Of a DNA stretch of 31,010 bases, positions 10,265-22,128 are shown piece by piece. The position numbers and the translations under genes were made by a program. The DNA comes from Sporodiniella umbellata (taxonomy: Eukaryota > Mucoromycota > Mucoromycetes > Mucorales > Rhizopodaceae), in assembly GCA_025677835.1 (NCBI GenBank), contig JAIXMR010000169.1, positions 1 through 31,010 of the forward strand, read 5' to 3'. Under the pieces are notes generated by a model that saw only the letters and a list, made by a program, of their open reading frames with translations, did not search any database and was not told the DNA's origin. Numbering within the stretch: position 1 is the first letter of the stretch; every line of letters begins with the position of its first letter.

Positions 10265-13200
10265 CCATTTGTATCTATCCAAGCTAAAATCCCAGTCAAG
10301 GAACATGTATTTGAATCCACTTTAGATCAACTGGAAAAAACCCAAGGCAGCCAACTTCCCCCGCTTCGAAATCCACCCAAGATTGAATATACCGACGATC
10401 TAACCAACCTGAGTTATTTAAACGAACCCTCAGGTAAATAGTTGGTTGTTATTTATTCAGAATAAAGGACTCAGCTTAGATCAGTATTGAATACGATCAA
10501 GACAAGGTATATGCAACACTTGATCTATACCTATTCGGGTATTGTGCTGATTGCTATCAACCCTTTTGACCGCGTCTCGCTATATGAACCTGACATTGTA
10601 CAACAATACTCTGGAAAACGAAGAGGCGAACTTGAGCCCCATCTGTTTGCCCTCTCGGAAGAAGCCTATCGCTGTATGATCCGTGAACAAAAGAATCAGA
10701 CCATTGTTGTATCAGGCGAGAGTGGGGCGGGTAAGACGGTGAGTGCAAAGTTCATTATGCGTTACTTTGCCACCGCAGATGATCAGGAAACAACCGGGAA
10801 AAAGAAAAAGGTGGAAGGCATGACAGAGGTAGAAGAACAAATCTTGGGTAAACTATCACACGCACCGCTTTCTTGACTATCTCTTACACACTTTATCTTA
10901 GCCACCAATCCTATCATGGAAGCCTTTGGTAATGCAAAGACCACCCGTAACGACAACTCGTCCAGATTCGGTAAATACATTGAAATCCAATTTGATGGTC
11001 ACGCCAATATCGTCGGTGCCAAAATCAGAACCTATCTACTCGAACGTTCCCGGTTGATCTTTCAGCTTGAAACGGAAAGAAACTATCACATCTTTTATCA
11101 GGCAAGTCTTCTTTTGTTTCTCTTGCCTATTCACGTTGGAGCCAACTTGTCCCCCCCCCCTCTTTTTTTTTTTGTATGTAGTTGTGTGCAGGCGTACCGA
11201 TCAAAGAACGAAAGGACTTTGAATTGGCTGATTTCAACCAGTTTCATTATTTGAATCAAAGCGGCACAGGTGAGATAGCCGGTGTGGATGACAGGGAAGA
11301 GTTTGAAATCACCCAAAGAGCGCTTTCGACCGTCGGTCTATCAGTGGACCTGCAATGGAAAATCTTTCGTCTGCTTGCTGCCCTGCTTCATCTCGGCAAT
11401 ATCCAGATTACAGGTCGAGCCGATGCCATCCTGGCCGAGGTCGATCCAGCCCTGTTGACCGCCACCCGCCTCTTGGGGATCAAGCCAGACGCGTTTCGTA
11501 AATGGATCGTCCGTAAACAGATCGTGACGCGTTCTGAAAAGATCGTGACCAACCTCAGTCCAGCTCAGGCTCAGGTCGTCAAGGACTCGGTGGCCAAATA
11601 CATCTACTCGAATCTGTTTGACTGGCTTGTGGGTATGGTCAACGAAAGCCTGTCCTGCCCCACGCCAGATCACGTCAAGAATTTTATCGGCGTACTGGAT
11701 ATCTATGGCTTTGAACACTTCAAAACAAACTCGTTTGAACAGTTCTGTATCAACTATGCAAACGAAAAACTTCAACAGCAGTTCAATCAACACGTCTTTA
11801 AGCTCGAACAAGAAGAATACTTGCGGGAGAAAATCAATTGGACCTTTATCGATTTCAGTGATAACCAGAAATGTATCAATATCATCGAAGGCAGGCTGGG
11901 TATTCTTTCGCTTTTGGATGAAGTAAACCGAACTTTTCTTTTTTTCTTTCTTTCTTTCTCATCTCTCCTTTTTTCTTTTAGGAATCTCGATTACCTGCAG
12001 GGACCGACGCAGGCTTCTGTCAAAAACTTTATGATCAATTCTCAGGTTCAGATCATTCACAGCACTTTAAGAAACCCAGATTCTCCAATACTTCTTTCAC
12101 CATCGCTCATTATGCTCATGATGTTGAATACCAAACTGAAAACTTTCTAGAGAAAAATAAGGATTCCCTACCGGATGAACATCTGGATTTACTCAAAAAT
12201 GCGGAATTTAGCTTTTTACAAGACATCCTTTCGGCTTCCTTGTTGGCTGCACCATCGACTGCCACAACAACGGTAATCACTCCTCCAGCTCGTCCTGATG
12301 GCTAACCTACCTCTTTTTTTTCTGTTAGGATAACAAACGAAAGAGTGTGATGCGAAAACCCACGTTGGGGTCCATCTTTAAGGTATCGCTTATTCTCCAT
12401 TGACCTAAACTCAACCCTCTCCTTAGCACTCGCTAATCAACTTGATGGACACCATTGGGCAGACAAACGTTCATTACATTCGATGTATCAAACCAAACGA
12501 GGCCAAGATAGCTTGGGAGTTTGATGGACCGATGGTTCTCAGCCAACTCCGTGCGTGCGGTGTGTTGGAAACGATCCGGATCAGCTGTCTAGGCTACCCA
12601 TCGCGTTGGCGCTTTGACGAGTTTGCCGAACGTTACTACGCATTGATCCCTTCCAGTCAATGGCATACGGACGATCTTCGTCATCTCTGCCAGAACATAT
12701 TGGATCAATGCCAGACCCAGCCAGAGTTATACCAGTTGGGTGAAACCAAGATCTTTTTTCGGGCAGGTCAACTGGCCAGCCTGGAAAAAGTCAGAACAGA
12801 GCGTTACAACGCCTGCGCTACCCTGTTACAGAAAAACATGAAGCGCTACCTTGATCGACGTCGTTACCTGCGTACCTTGGCCATCCTCTCTCAACTTCAG
12901 TGTCTGGCTCGTCAACGTATCGCGAAACAACACCTCCTAGAACTCAAACGCCATCGAGCTGCTATCATCATCCAAAAGAATCTCAAACGTTACAAGGTCC
13001 AGAAAGAATGGCGGGCAAAGAAAGCACTTGTACTCAGCTTACAGACAGGTAAAATCACTTCCCCCCCCTCTTTTTTTTTGGTGCTCATCCTTTCTCTAGC
13101 CATCCGTGCCCATCAAGTCCGTCAAACGTTCAAGTGGCTTAGAGAAGACCATGCAGCCAGACAGATTCAACGTGTGGCCAGAGGAATGTAAAGTAGACGT

Positions 13201-15578
13201 GATCGAGAGAGTAGGCGAGACTAAAGCTTATTGTTAGGTTGGCGCGTCGATGGTATCGTACCCAGCGAGATCAGCTGGTGTTTTTACAATCCTGTATTCG
13301 TCGGCGATTGGCCCGTCAGCAGTTGATGTTAGTAAGAGCCGAGGCCAAGTCTGCGAATCATTTCAAGAACGTATCCTATCAACTCGAAAATAAGGTGGTT
13401 GAGCTCAACCAGGCGTTAGCCACACTCAAGGCAGACAAGAGCCGTGTCGACCAACGCGTGGTTCTACTCGAATTCCAACTGAAGCAAGGATCTGACCGAT
13501 CGGAACGTCTCGAACGTGAGCGTCACTCGTTTGGGCTGGAACTCGAGCAGGCCCAGAGCCGATACACCCAAGCCGAGCGTGCCTTAGAGCAGACCCAAGG
13601 AGCGCTTCATCAGACACAAAACGAACAGACCGCCTTAGCCGGTCAGGTCGATACCCTCACTCAAGAAAACAAACGGCTGCAGCACGCACTGACACAAGAG
13701 CAAGCCCGTGCTCAGAAAGAAAGTATCAAGAGAGTCCCGAACGAAACCGAGGTCAACGAACTCAAGTCGCAAGTGACAGCGCTCAAGGCTCAACTGGCGC
13801 GTGCCATGAACTCTCGAAAACAAGATTCACTCTCTCCTTCGCGTCACGGCACAAGCTCTCGAAACGTGTCCCCGTCACCCATGCGGGGTCGTCAATCCTC
13901 CTTTAGCGCCACAGAAGATCCCCTAAGACAGACCACCCTCTTGACCAACCGAAGAACGCGTCGTAACAGCTCTGTCGATGTCGCCAGTGTAAGCACCAAA
14001 TCCTCCGTCGATCGTATTCGTCTGGCAGAAGAACTCAGTCAGAGAAAACCACCACGCCCGACCTCGTTGGGAATCTATAACGTAGGCAGCAGTGGCTCCA
14101 GTCTTCATTTGACCCTAGAAGATCCAGAATCAAAGGTAAACCTCATTTCTTTCTACTGGCTTTGATTAACGCCATCATGTTTTAGATCCAAAGCATTCTT
14201 CGTGAAGAAGAAACGTTACAAGAAGAAGTACTCGGTGGACTCATTCGATCCTATAAGGTGACTTTACCCAAAACTCAAAACCCCCCTTCTCATAAGGAGA
14301 TCATGTTTCCTGCTCAACTCATCGGTATGTGCACCACACATATGTGGAAAGCAGGCCTTCATCGAGAATCAGGTAACCTTTTGTTTGCTGTGATGGATAC
14401 CATTCAAAAACAATGCTCGGTAAAGTCTTTTATCCCAAAAACATCCGGACCGTGGCTCACCTATTTTTTCTTTTCTTTTTTTTTTTTTTTTTCAATAGCA
14501 ATTCACAGGTGAGGATGCGATCACGCCTTGTGCTTTCTGGTGGACCAATACACACGAACTTCTCTCCATCATCACACGAGCCGAACCTAAATTTCAAAAG
14601 GAAATGTATCAAGGAGGCCGTGCGGCTGGCTGGCGAGAGCTTGAAACCCAGATCAGGGATGTCAAGTATGAATTCCAATGCCTAGAAGAAAACATCTTTC
14701 ATATGATTGTGAAGGAGATGAAAAAGGTGTATAGCAAGATGGTGGTACCTGCCATTATCGAAACCCAATCCTTGCCTGGCTTTATTACCAACAACTCTAG
14801 TAAATTTCTCAGTCGGTTCTTGCCTATTTCCAATCAACCGACTTACACTATGGATGACCTCTTGAGCTTCCTGAACAAAGCACATCGTACCATGACTTGT
14901 TTTATGATCGAAACACATGTCATTCAACAGACCTTTGGTGAAGTACTAGAAATGACTGGGACCATGCCTTTCAACGACCTCTTGATGAGAAAGAACTTTT
15001 CTTCCTGGAAACGAGGTAAACTTCATCAAAAGAAAGTTTTTGTTTGTTTTTGGTCTAAATCATTATCACTAGCTATGCAAATTCAATACAACATCACGCG
15101 CGTTGAAGAATGGTGTAAAGGACATGAGATACTTGAAAGTGAACTTCAACTAGAACATCTGGTTCAGGCCACAAAACTGTTACAGTTCAAGAAGGCCAGC
15201 TTGGAAGATATTGAGAATATCTATGATATCTGTTGGATTCTTACACCAACTCAGGTTCAGAAACTTATCTCTCAATACCATGTAGCCGATTATGAAAGCC
15301 CAGTACCCTCCGATATCCTTCGTGCTGTAGCCGCACGCGTTGTGGCTGGCGACCCGAAAGATGTTCTCCTATTAGATTCTGTCCCCATGGATGCCACCGA
15401 TATACATTTCCAGATACCTGATCCACGTGATATCAAACGCCATCTCTATCTACCTTCCTGGATGGCCTTGACACGGCTTCATCAACTCATTCAGCTTGAG
15501 GCTGCTTTGGCTGATAAAAGAAAACAGGAAAATGGTTCTCAAACACAAATCATTTTTGAAGATCCAAGAGAATTCTAA
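10077..15578 (+). CDS. MYO2: Class V myosin heavy chain (Myo2-like)
   Basis: Actin-based motor carrying secretory vesicles and organelles toward sites of growth. Exons: 10077-10226, 10301-10433, 10485-10847, 10902-11101, 11182-11922, 11982-12272, 12329-12382, 12427-13048, 13100-13187, 13238-14135, 14186-14419, 14499-15015, 15073-15578; about 1598 residues, near yeast Myo2 (1574). An SH3-like N-terminus is followed by [22 protein letters not shown]. The motor domain has P-loop GESGAGKT (172-179), switch [11 protein letters not shown], switch II DIYGFE and [10 protein letters not shown]. Six IQ-like repeats (about 775-920) predict light-chain or calmodulin binding. A coiled coil follows, then a Ser/Arg-rich linker. 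Exons 11-13 encode the DIL cargo-binding tail ([32 protein letters not shown]). Intron 11102-11181 has a GC donor. Everything fits a complete, functional gene. Confidence 0.96.
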
Positions 15579-16055
15579 AACAAACTCACCCCCCCAATAG
15601 ATAAATAACCACACCTCTACAACGATAGAAACAGCACCCCTCGACTATTTCAAGGATATTGAATGCCTACTACTACTACTTTTTTTTTTTTTTTTTTTTG
15701 GCCGTTTTTATAAACTTTAGCCTTTTTGTCTTTCATAATCAATCTAAACTTGCCGAGCTAAGATGATGGTTAATCTTAATTTGTCCGGAAACTATCAGCG
15801 CTGGCTCATTCGGTCTTTTCCCCTCCCCACTTTTTCATGTCTTGTTTTCATTTGGAAATAACAAAGCGCTACTTTGATTGACCTAAGCCAGCTTTGTCAA
15901 CTCTTTTAAAAGAAGGTTTGATTTCGGTTAGATAAAAAAAAAAAATAGAAGCATGAAATTCTATGATGAGTTTCTGTATTAAACCAATTGTGTATTCTGT
16001 ACTTTTAGATACCCATATACTCAGTCTTTATCCCTCCTCCTCTTCCCCCCCCCCT

Positions 16056-16099
<44 letters not shown>

Positions 16100-16432
16100 G
16101 AGAAAATGTTAGGGGAGTTGCAATAGAATGTACAAAGAATAGCCAGAGAGCCTTATATAGATAAATATATAATTAAGTTAAACACATTCATGCCTTGTCA
16201 TTCTTTTTCTTTTATCATACAAGTTGACAGGTGATAAAAACGGGCTTTTCTTGATGATAGATGATTAAACATAAGGCTTACATATCTCTCGCCAATCTGT
16301 ATTGCTGTCTTTTTCCTGTCTCTTTCTTTCTTTTTTTTAAGATTCATGCCTATCATCTGTCAAAATACACCGATTGTTTGATATAGATGGTCATTTCCTT
16401 TTTTTTTTTTTTTTTTAAATCGAGTTCACTTT
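15579..16432. other. Spacer after the myosin gene
   Basis: No convincing gene. Homopolymers include T runs at 15681-15699 and 16057-16093 (37 nt) and a C run near 16046-16053. A 33-codon frame at 15762 starts with two ATGs but lacks splice support, and I treat it as chance. A TGATGATAGATGAT element near 16251-16265 resembles a snoRNA C box, but no D box was found nearby. Confidence 0.45.
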
Positions 16433-16649
16433 CTATACAGGCCTTATCTCATACTTTTCTTTTGGAATCCTTGGTAGTGCTTCTACTCTCAACTTTTTAT
16501 AAAGCTCGCCTACCTTTATCAAAAAGCTTAAGCTAGTCTTTGAAAAAAAAAAGATGCTATCGTATCGCTATGTTAAAAATAGGACATCGCCCACAGCCAA
16601 AAATTCTTGGCTATTGGTTTCAAGCATAATGGGTTTAACTTACTGAATT

Positions 16650-16686
<37 letters not shown>

Positions 16687-16763
16687 GATTGATAGCCCAC
16701 TCTTTTTTTCTCCAGCAACACTTCCCACCATTCCAATTGTTCAACCTGTAATTGGCTTTCCAT
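16433..16763 (-). CDS. Possible small spliced gene, unrecognised
   Basis: A weak candidate. On the minus strand an ATG (16763) opens a 21-codon segment (16701-16763, containing VEQLEWWEVLLEKKR) with a GTGGGC donor. A T-rich tract then leads to an acceptor TTTCAAAG (AG at 16538-16539). It opens a 34-codon segment ending in TAG at 16433 (GELYKKLRVEALPRIPKEKY). Both boundaries are phase 0, giving about 55 residues. An alternative acceptor at 16514 would give 47. The 163-nt intron contains a 34-nt A run. No family is recognised. Composition looks protein-like, but open stretches this short occur by chance in AT-rich DNA. Confidence 0.35.
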
Positions 16764-17779
16764 TTTGATGATTTACCTACAGTGTTCTTATTAAGTCTCG
16801 TTATAGATATCTGATATAAAATAGTGCTAGGATGGCACCAAGAAATTCTTGATTGGTCAAATTAAAAGTTTGATTTCTATTTTAGAAAATCATGAATTTT
16901 AAACGCAAATCACTGTATTAGTCTTAGAAAGCAGTGGTAGGTAGATCGATAAGGGCCCCCCCAAAAAAAAGGACTCAAAAATGATTGGTGATCAACAACA
17001 ACGTCAAGTAAGCCATCCTATTGGGCCAGCGCTCAATGTGGATGCATACAAATGATAGGTCCAAAATCTGTGGCCATCTCAAAAACACCAGAGAGAGAGA
17101 GAGAGCATAAGAAAATGCATCCGAAACAAATTCTTTCCGACTCTATCTCCCCATTTTTTTTTTTTTTTCTTTTGTTTTTAAAAACTTTTTTTTTTTACAC
17201 ACTGACTTTCTTGACGGGGACAACTTACATTTACTCAAAAGGAAAATACCTATGCGTAAAAGGGGAAACATAAGGGCTTGCTCATAAAAAAAAAAAATAA
17301 AAAAAAAAAAGCAGTTGAAGCCAGCTCTTTAAATGATTGTGATACAAACTGTTTAAGAATATCTGTTTACATACAAAATAACATGCCACTCCCCATCGGT
17401 GGCTACTACAGCCCTTTTCTTTCATTCTTTCAAGGATAGAAAACAAGTATGGGAGCAGCCAAAGGGGTGAGGGAGAGAAAGCAATTTCCCAAGCAATAAA
17501 AAAGTGTATATAATGTGGCATAATTAATTTAGCGGAACTTCCTTTAAAAAACAGATAAGGGGGTCAAAGAGCTAAAGTCAGAGCCCACAAGAGAAGGGGT
17601 GATTCATACGCAACCAATTAAATCTCAGATAAAAAATAGTACTTCTTTTTGACTAGTTTTGTTTTTTTTTTTTTTTTTTTTTTTGTCTTTCAATCTTTTC
17701 TCTTTATTTCAATCTCTCTCCTTTCCTTTTTCTTTTATATAATTTTTATTTTCCAAACCGACATTATTTTGTACATAAC
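16764..17779. other. Spacer upstream of the BTG/Tob gene
   Basis: About 1 kb without a supported gene. A 24-codon frame (16981-17055) begins ATGATTGGTGATCAA and contains an internal donor-like CAA|GTAAGC, so it could be a leader exon; evidence is slight. A (GA)n run lies near 17091-17105. The last 150 bp before 17780 are T- and CT-rich, as expected for a core promoter and leader. Confidence 0.45.
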
Positions 17780-18374
17780 ATGCATATCGAAATTGCCCAA
17801 GCTGTTGAATTTCTGGGTAGACTGTTACAATCCAAAGTAGAACAGGATACAATCAATGTCTTTAAAGAAAAGCTAAGTGAGCTCTTGAAAATCCGCTTTC
17901 AAGACCACTGGGACCCTCAACAACCTTACAAAGGGAACGGCTACAGAGCCATTTCAAACTTCAATGGCCAATTGGACCCCATTCTTTCTTTGGGTAACGG
18001 TTTCTATTTCACTGGGCTATGACTAATATCTATCCCTAGCCTCTAATCAGATTTCCATTCAACCTTCCACCATTCATGCTCATCTACCTCGTGAATTCGT
18101 ATTATGGATTGATCCTTTCTCGGTTTCTTATCGTGTAGGAGACCACGGCAATATCATGACTCTTTTTGAAGATCGTTCTCGCGGCAGAATTACCCTTAAA
18201 ATGGACACAATCAGTCCAAGCAATTCACCTTTGCTACCTTATCTTCAACCCAGAACATCCACACCCATACGCATCTCACCGCCTAACAGTCCAGATAGCA
18301 ACACACTTAAAATTGTCTCTTCTAAGAAAGAAAACGAAGAAAAACCATCCAAAGGCTCTGTCCTGGCTAACTAA
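17780..18374 (+). CDS. BTG/Tob (APRO) family protein
   Basis: Antiproliferative adaptor; animal members bridge the CCR4-NOT deadenylase (Caf1) to mRNA regulators. Exons 17780-17993 and 18040-18374; 182 residues. The N-terminus MHIEIAQAVEFL matches the Tob start. Box A is HWDPQQPYKGNGYRAI (43-58) and Box B is LPREFVLWIDPFSVSYRVG (87-105), carrying the family signature WIDP..VSYR.G. The 46-nt intron has a textbook CTAAT-type branch (GACTAAT). The C-terminal 70 residues are Ser/Pro-rich and probably disordered (SPSNSPLLPYL, SPPNSPDSN). Box A has Ala where most relatives, as I recall, have Cys (GYRCI). The APRO domain is confident; the CCR4-NOT link is family knowledge. Confidence 0.93.
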
Positions 18375-18769
18375 CTTTTTAAAAAAAAAAAAAAAAAAAA
18401 AAGCAAACACCTCTACCTTTCCTCCCACCTTTTCTCTCTCCCTCTCTTTCTCTCTTTGTACAGCCTTCTTTTTTTTTGCTTCCTTTCTTTACGAAAGTTA
18501 TTTCTTGTTTTTATTTTATTCTCACTCTTTTTGTTTGTTTGTTTTATAAATGACTAAAAACTACCTCTGCGTTGTAAATGCTCTCTAGCCGAAGTCTGTA
18601 AAACGGAATGAAGTGGATTCTAAAAATACAAGTGTGTGTGTGTGTGTGTGTGTGTATGTCTGTCAGTTTATAGGAGACATTTTCATATCAAACTCCCTTA
18701 CATTTTTTGCTTCCCTTTCTGCTATCTTCTCTAATGGAATAAATAGAACCAAATAAAATGTGCTGATGC
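18375..18769. other. 3' region of the BTG/Tob gene
   Basis: Holds an A run (18379-18400), CT-rich sequence and a (GT)n microsatellite (about 18631-18655). AATAAA-like signals occur at 18738-18743 and 18753-18758. No gene is seen. Confidence 0.5.
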
Positions 18770-18951
18770 TCAAGAAGGTATACACGACATGTTTCTAAAA
18801 CGATTCCCCCCCTGATGGGTCAATACAAAGCTGTCCAATAAACAAAATAACCACTTACTTGTAATATGTAATCGAAAAGTTGAAATAGAGCCGCAATATA
18901 ACCTAAACAAAAAGTTAGGATCAACATCCCAACTAATTTGAGCATGCCCAT
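18770..18951 (-). CDS. Possible single-pass membrane microprotein, or 3' end of a longer gene
   Basis: A weak candidate on the minus strand. Exon 18859-18951 encodes 31 residues beginning MGMLKLVGMLILTFCLGY, a plausible membrane helix. It ends at a consensus donor CAA|GTAAGT. A 47-nt intron with acceptor ATCAG (AG at 18812-18813) joins in phase 0 to 18770-18811, ending FRNMSCIPS and stop; 44 residues in all. A nearer acceptor would make a 28-nt intron, which is too short. An acceptor-like CCAAAG immediately precedes the first ATG, so this may instead be the last part of a longer gene. No family is recognised. Confidence 0.35.
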
Positions 18952-18987
18952 GCCTTTGGACAGTCAAGAAAAGAATACAAAAAAAGA

Positions 18988-19031
<44 letters not shown>

Positions 19032-19399
19032 GGGATTGAATATCCGAATTTAAGGCATAAAAGACTCATTGCTCATTTCTAGCGCTTATAATTCGTATCA
19101 ATATAAGCTTACAATGAAAAAAAAAAAAAAAACCATCAAAGATGAGATAAACCTCTCCTTGAGAGTGCAAATGGTTACGAATATAAATGAGACTGGTTTG
19201 ATACCTTGAAACCAATGTACCATTGGAAATACATTGATGGCTTTGTCCCCTTCTGACAGAATGTGAACAAAAGTAGTAAATTTCTAGTGGATTTCCATTT
19301 CCAGACAAGAAAACGTATTTAAAAGCTTCTTTTTTAAGTTTTTTTTTTTTTTTTTTGAGCAATCGATTGCTCTTTATGTGGTATGAGCCACCTGAGGAT

Positions 19400-19432
<33 letters not shown>

Positions 19433-20168
19433 GGTGTACACTATAGGGCCTGTGCGATATTGAAAATCTTTGTTGGCAAGCCGTGCTTGTCTTTAACTTG
19501 ATGGATTTAGCCAGGTTACACACGTTTCTCCTTGGAAACAGAGCATTCTTGACCTGATATGATTTACTGGCTCTTGACTCCCTTTTGCAATGAGTTCATT
19601 CAGACGTCTAATTTAGGCTAAAACCTTACTTTAAAAAAAGCGCAAGATTCCAAAAGGAAAAAATAAAAAAAAAAAAAGGGGTGGGAAATAAACAAGCCAA
19701 CCAAAAAAAAAAAAAAAAAAAACTAGAGGATCTGTGTACATTGGATAAGAGCCTTACAAAAAAAAAAAAAAAAAAAAGTCAACAAATCCAGTAGATTTGA
19801 ATTGTTCTATTTTGTTGATTTATAAAGTGGCATAGGTTAAAGAGCTCTAAAAAGTCGATTGCTATCTCCAATAAAACAAAAGAGAAAATACTCTAGAAAT
19901 AAAGTAACAGTAAATTAGCCTCGTTGACCTTTTTAAGAGCAGTATGCTTCTCACTTGTGTTTCTTTTACTCTTAGGAGCAAAGTCTCCGTTTGCTTTTCT
20001 TACAATTTAGCTCAAAAGCGAAATTTTGCTTATCTTTTTAGGAAAATTATTTGTACAACAGAGAGGAGAAGCGAGTGAAAAAAAAAAGAGATTTTAATTG
20101 TTTCAATTCAAATCTTTTTATTTACTCTTTATTTTTTTTATTAAACAAAGAAATTTTACAGTCAAAAA
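18952..20168. other. Spacer between BTG/Tob and AVL9 genes
   Basis: About 1.2 kb with no supported gene. It holds an (AAT)n repeat (about 18990-19028), A/T runs at 19116-19132, 19339-19356, 19402-19431, 19704-19722 and 19760-19777, and a 16-bp perfect palindrome at 19357-19372. An open stretch at about 19447-19554 (plus) contains FNLMDLARLHTFLLG but has no start, so I leave it uncalled. The last 120 bp form the AVL9 leader. Confidence 0.45.
19357..19372. repeat. 16-bp perfect palindrome GAGCAATCGATTGCTC
   Basis: Directly follows an 18-nt T run and is centred on ATCGAT. It could be a dyad protein-binding site; no function is shown. Confidence 0.85.
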
Positions 20169-20375
20169 ATGGCCGATGCACTAGACAAAAACAATCCTCA
20201 ACAGATTGCTGCTGTTATGGTAGTTGGTTTTCATCATGCCTATGGACCTATAGTTGAACATTCCATTCCGGCATTACCCAGTCAAACAACAGAAGAACAA
20301 AAAAGTCTTGGAAAAATAGAACTACCAGAGAAATGGAGTTTTTTGCCTTTTCTTGCTTTACCAGGTTTCTACACT

Positions 20376-20406
<31 letters not shown>

Positions 20407-22094
20407 AAAGACTTACATTTATATATTTTAGACGGTGCACATCAAAAAGATAAAGACTTTGCTTATTTTCATCTACCACCTCTACAGGATTGGGCGCCAG
20501 CAGGAAATACAACACTATTTGGTATCTCTTGTAATCGACAGATAGCATCCAAGGTTTATTATCATTACCATTATTATCACTCAATAAACCAACAAAGAAC
20601 TCATAGCATTCTTTTCTACAAAAAACCCAAAATTATTATTATTTAAGGATCTGCTGGTCAAAACGCCGGATATTACTCGAGTGATTGTTCAGAAAGCCAT
20701 TGTCGTATTGGCAAAACAAGTACATACAAACTATTTTCTTAAAAGCATTGATTGATATGTATATAGCCTATCTTTGGCCCTTTACGAGAAAAATTAGCCA
20801 TCAGTACGGCTTCTTGGTTTGCTCAAAGAGATTTCACCAACCTTGATATCCTGAATGTAAGTAGGACGGGGGGCGTGTACAATAGAGGTTGAACGAAACG
20901 ATAGGAACTTTATGCCAATCTGAGCGGAAATTATTGTAGACCGATTGACGATTCAGAACTTTATATGGGAACGTGTTTAAGAGAGTTGGTTTATATGTTT
21001 AAATCAAAGACATTAACAATGCTGAAACTACTGTTACTGGAAAAAAGAGTAAGACAGAAACCCATCATTTTTTTTTTTTTTTTTTTTATTGTTGTTGTTA
21101 TTATTTGAGAGATTAACTAAAACAGATTTTATTTTATGGATACCCAGTAGAAAGACTATGTACCTTTCAATACTCACTTATCTCACTCGTACCCGGACTT
21201 TTACGTAACTTGAAAGATTCAGGAAGTCCAGAATTAGATACAGCCCATTTGATTCAGGCTCCATCTTCTTCTAGTGAAACCAGAGAATCCTTAGGCTTGC
21301 CCTTACATCTATTTGAAAAAGTATAGTATCTACAATCATATGAAGAAACTCATTTTTTTTTTTTTTTTTAAAAAAAAAGGGCTCCTTTTTTCAACCTTAT
21401 TTAGCTTTACAGCAAATTGATATGCTTTCTTCAGATCAAACCACGTCTTATGTTGCCGGTACCACCAACCAAATATTCTTTCATCAAAAGAGCGATACCA
21501 AAATAGATGTCTTGGTCAATGTAGAAACAGGCACACTCGAATTTTATGATCCACAACTACTTGCCTGCGTAAACCAAACTCTTTCAGACCGAAGATGGAT
21601 GGAAAGCATTGTAAAGGCAGTCAACGATACCTATCACCAAAACGGTACATACAAGAATCTGTCTGTTGGGGTTCTAATCTCTATACATAGACCCAATATC
21701 CAAAACACATGTATTCAAAGGTTCTGATGATTATCTCAGAGGAATGTTCGAGACATACATTCGGTCCCTTTTATCGAGTGTGAAGCATGCTCAAGTCCAT
21801 CACCAACTAGACGATATTTGGAATAACCCTGAGGCTGAAGAGATCATGCTGGATGAAAACGAAGGCAAGCGTGTGTCTGTAGATTGATCTAACCCTCCTC
21901 TTTGATAATAGAACACAACTATTTATCAGATTATGGAATGAGATGGCTTGAGGCTTGGATGAAGACGGATAATTTCAAAAAATGGAACCATTACACTGAC
22001 AATGAACTGTTTGAGTTTGTTGAGCCTGGACATCCTGGTCGTGGTCATCTTTCAATTACTGATTTACAAAACACGTTATCAAAGTATACAGGCT

Positions 22095-22128
<34 letters not shown>

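Noticed and set aside
11341..11811. 156-codon open frame on the minus strand opposite the myosin motor domain
   Set aside because: It lies wholly inside a conserved motor-domain exon on the other strand and shows no family motif; it is a shadow of that coding exon.
15762..15863. 33-codon frame starting MMVNLNLSGNYQRW
   Set aside because: Short, close to the myosin 3' end, with no splice or promoter support.
16241..16375. C/D-box snoRNA suggested by TGATGATAGATGAT
   Set aside because: No D box or terminal stem found within a normal distance.
17282..17521. 79-codon open frame on the minus strand
   Set aside because: It ends in homopolymer-encoded F residues, has no recognisable motif and no codon bias, so it is probably chance.
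18831..18858. 28-nt intron in the candidate microprotein
   Set aside because: Shorter than any other intron here; the acceptor at 18812-18813 gives a realistic 47-nt intron in the same phase.
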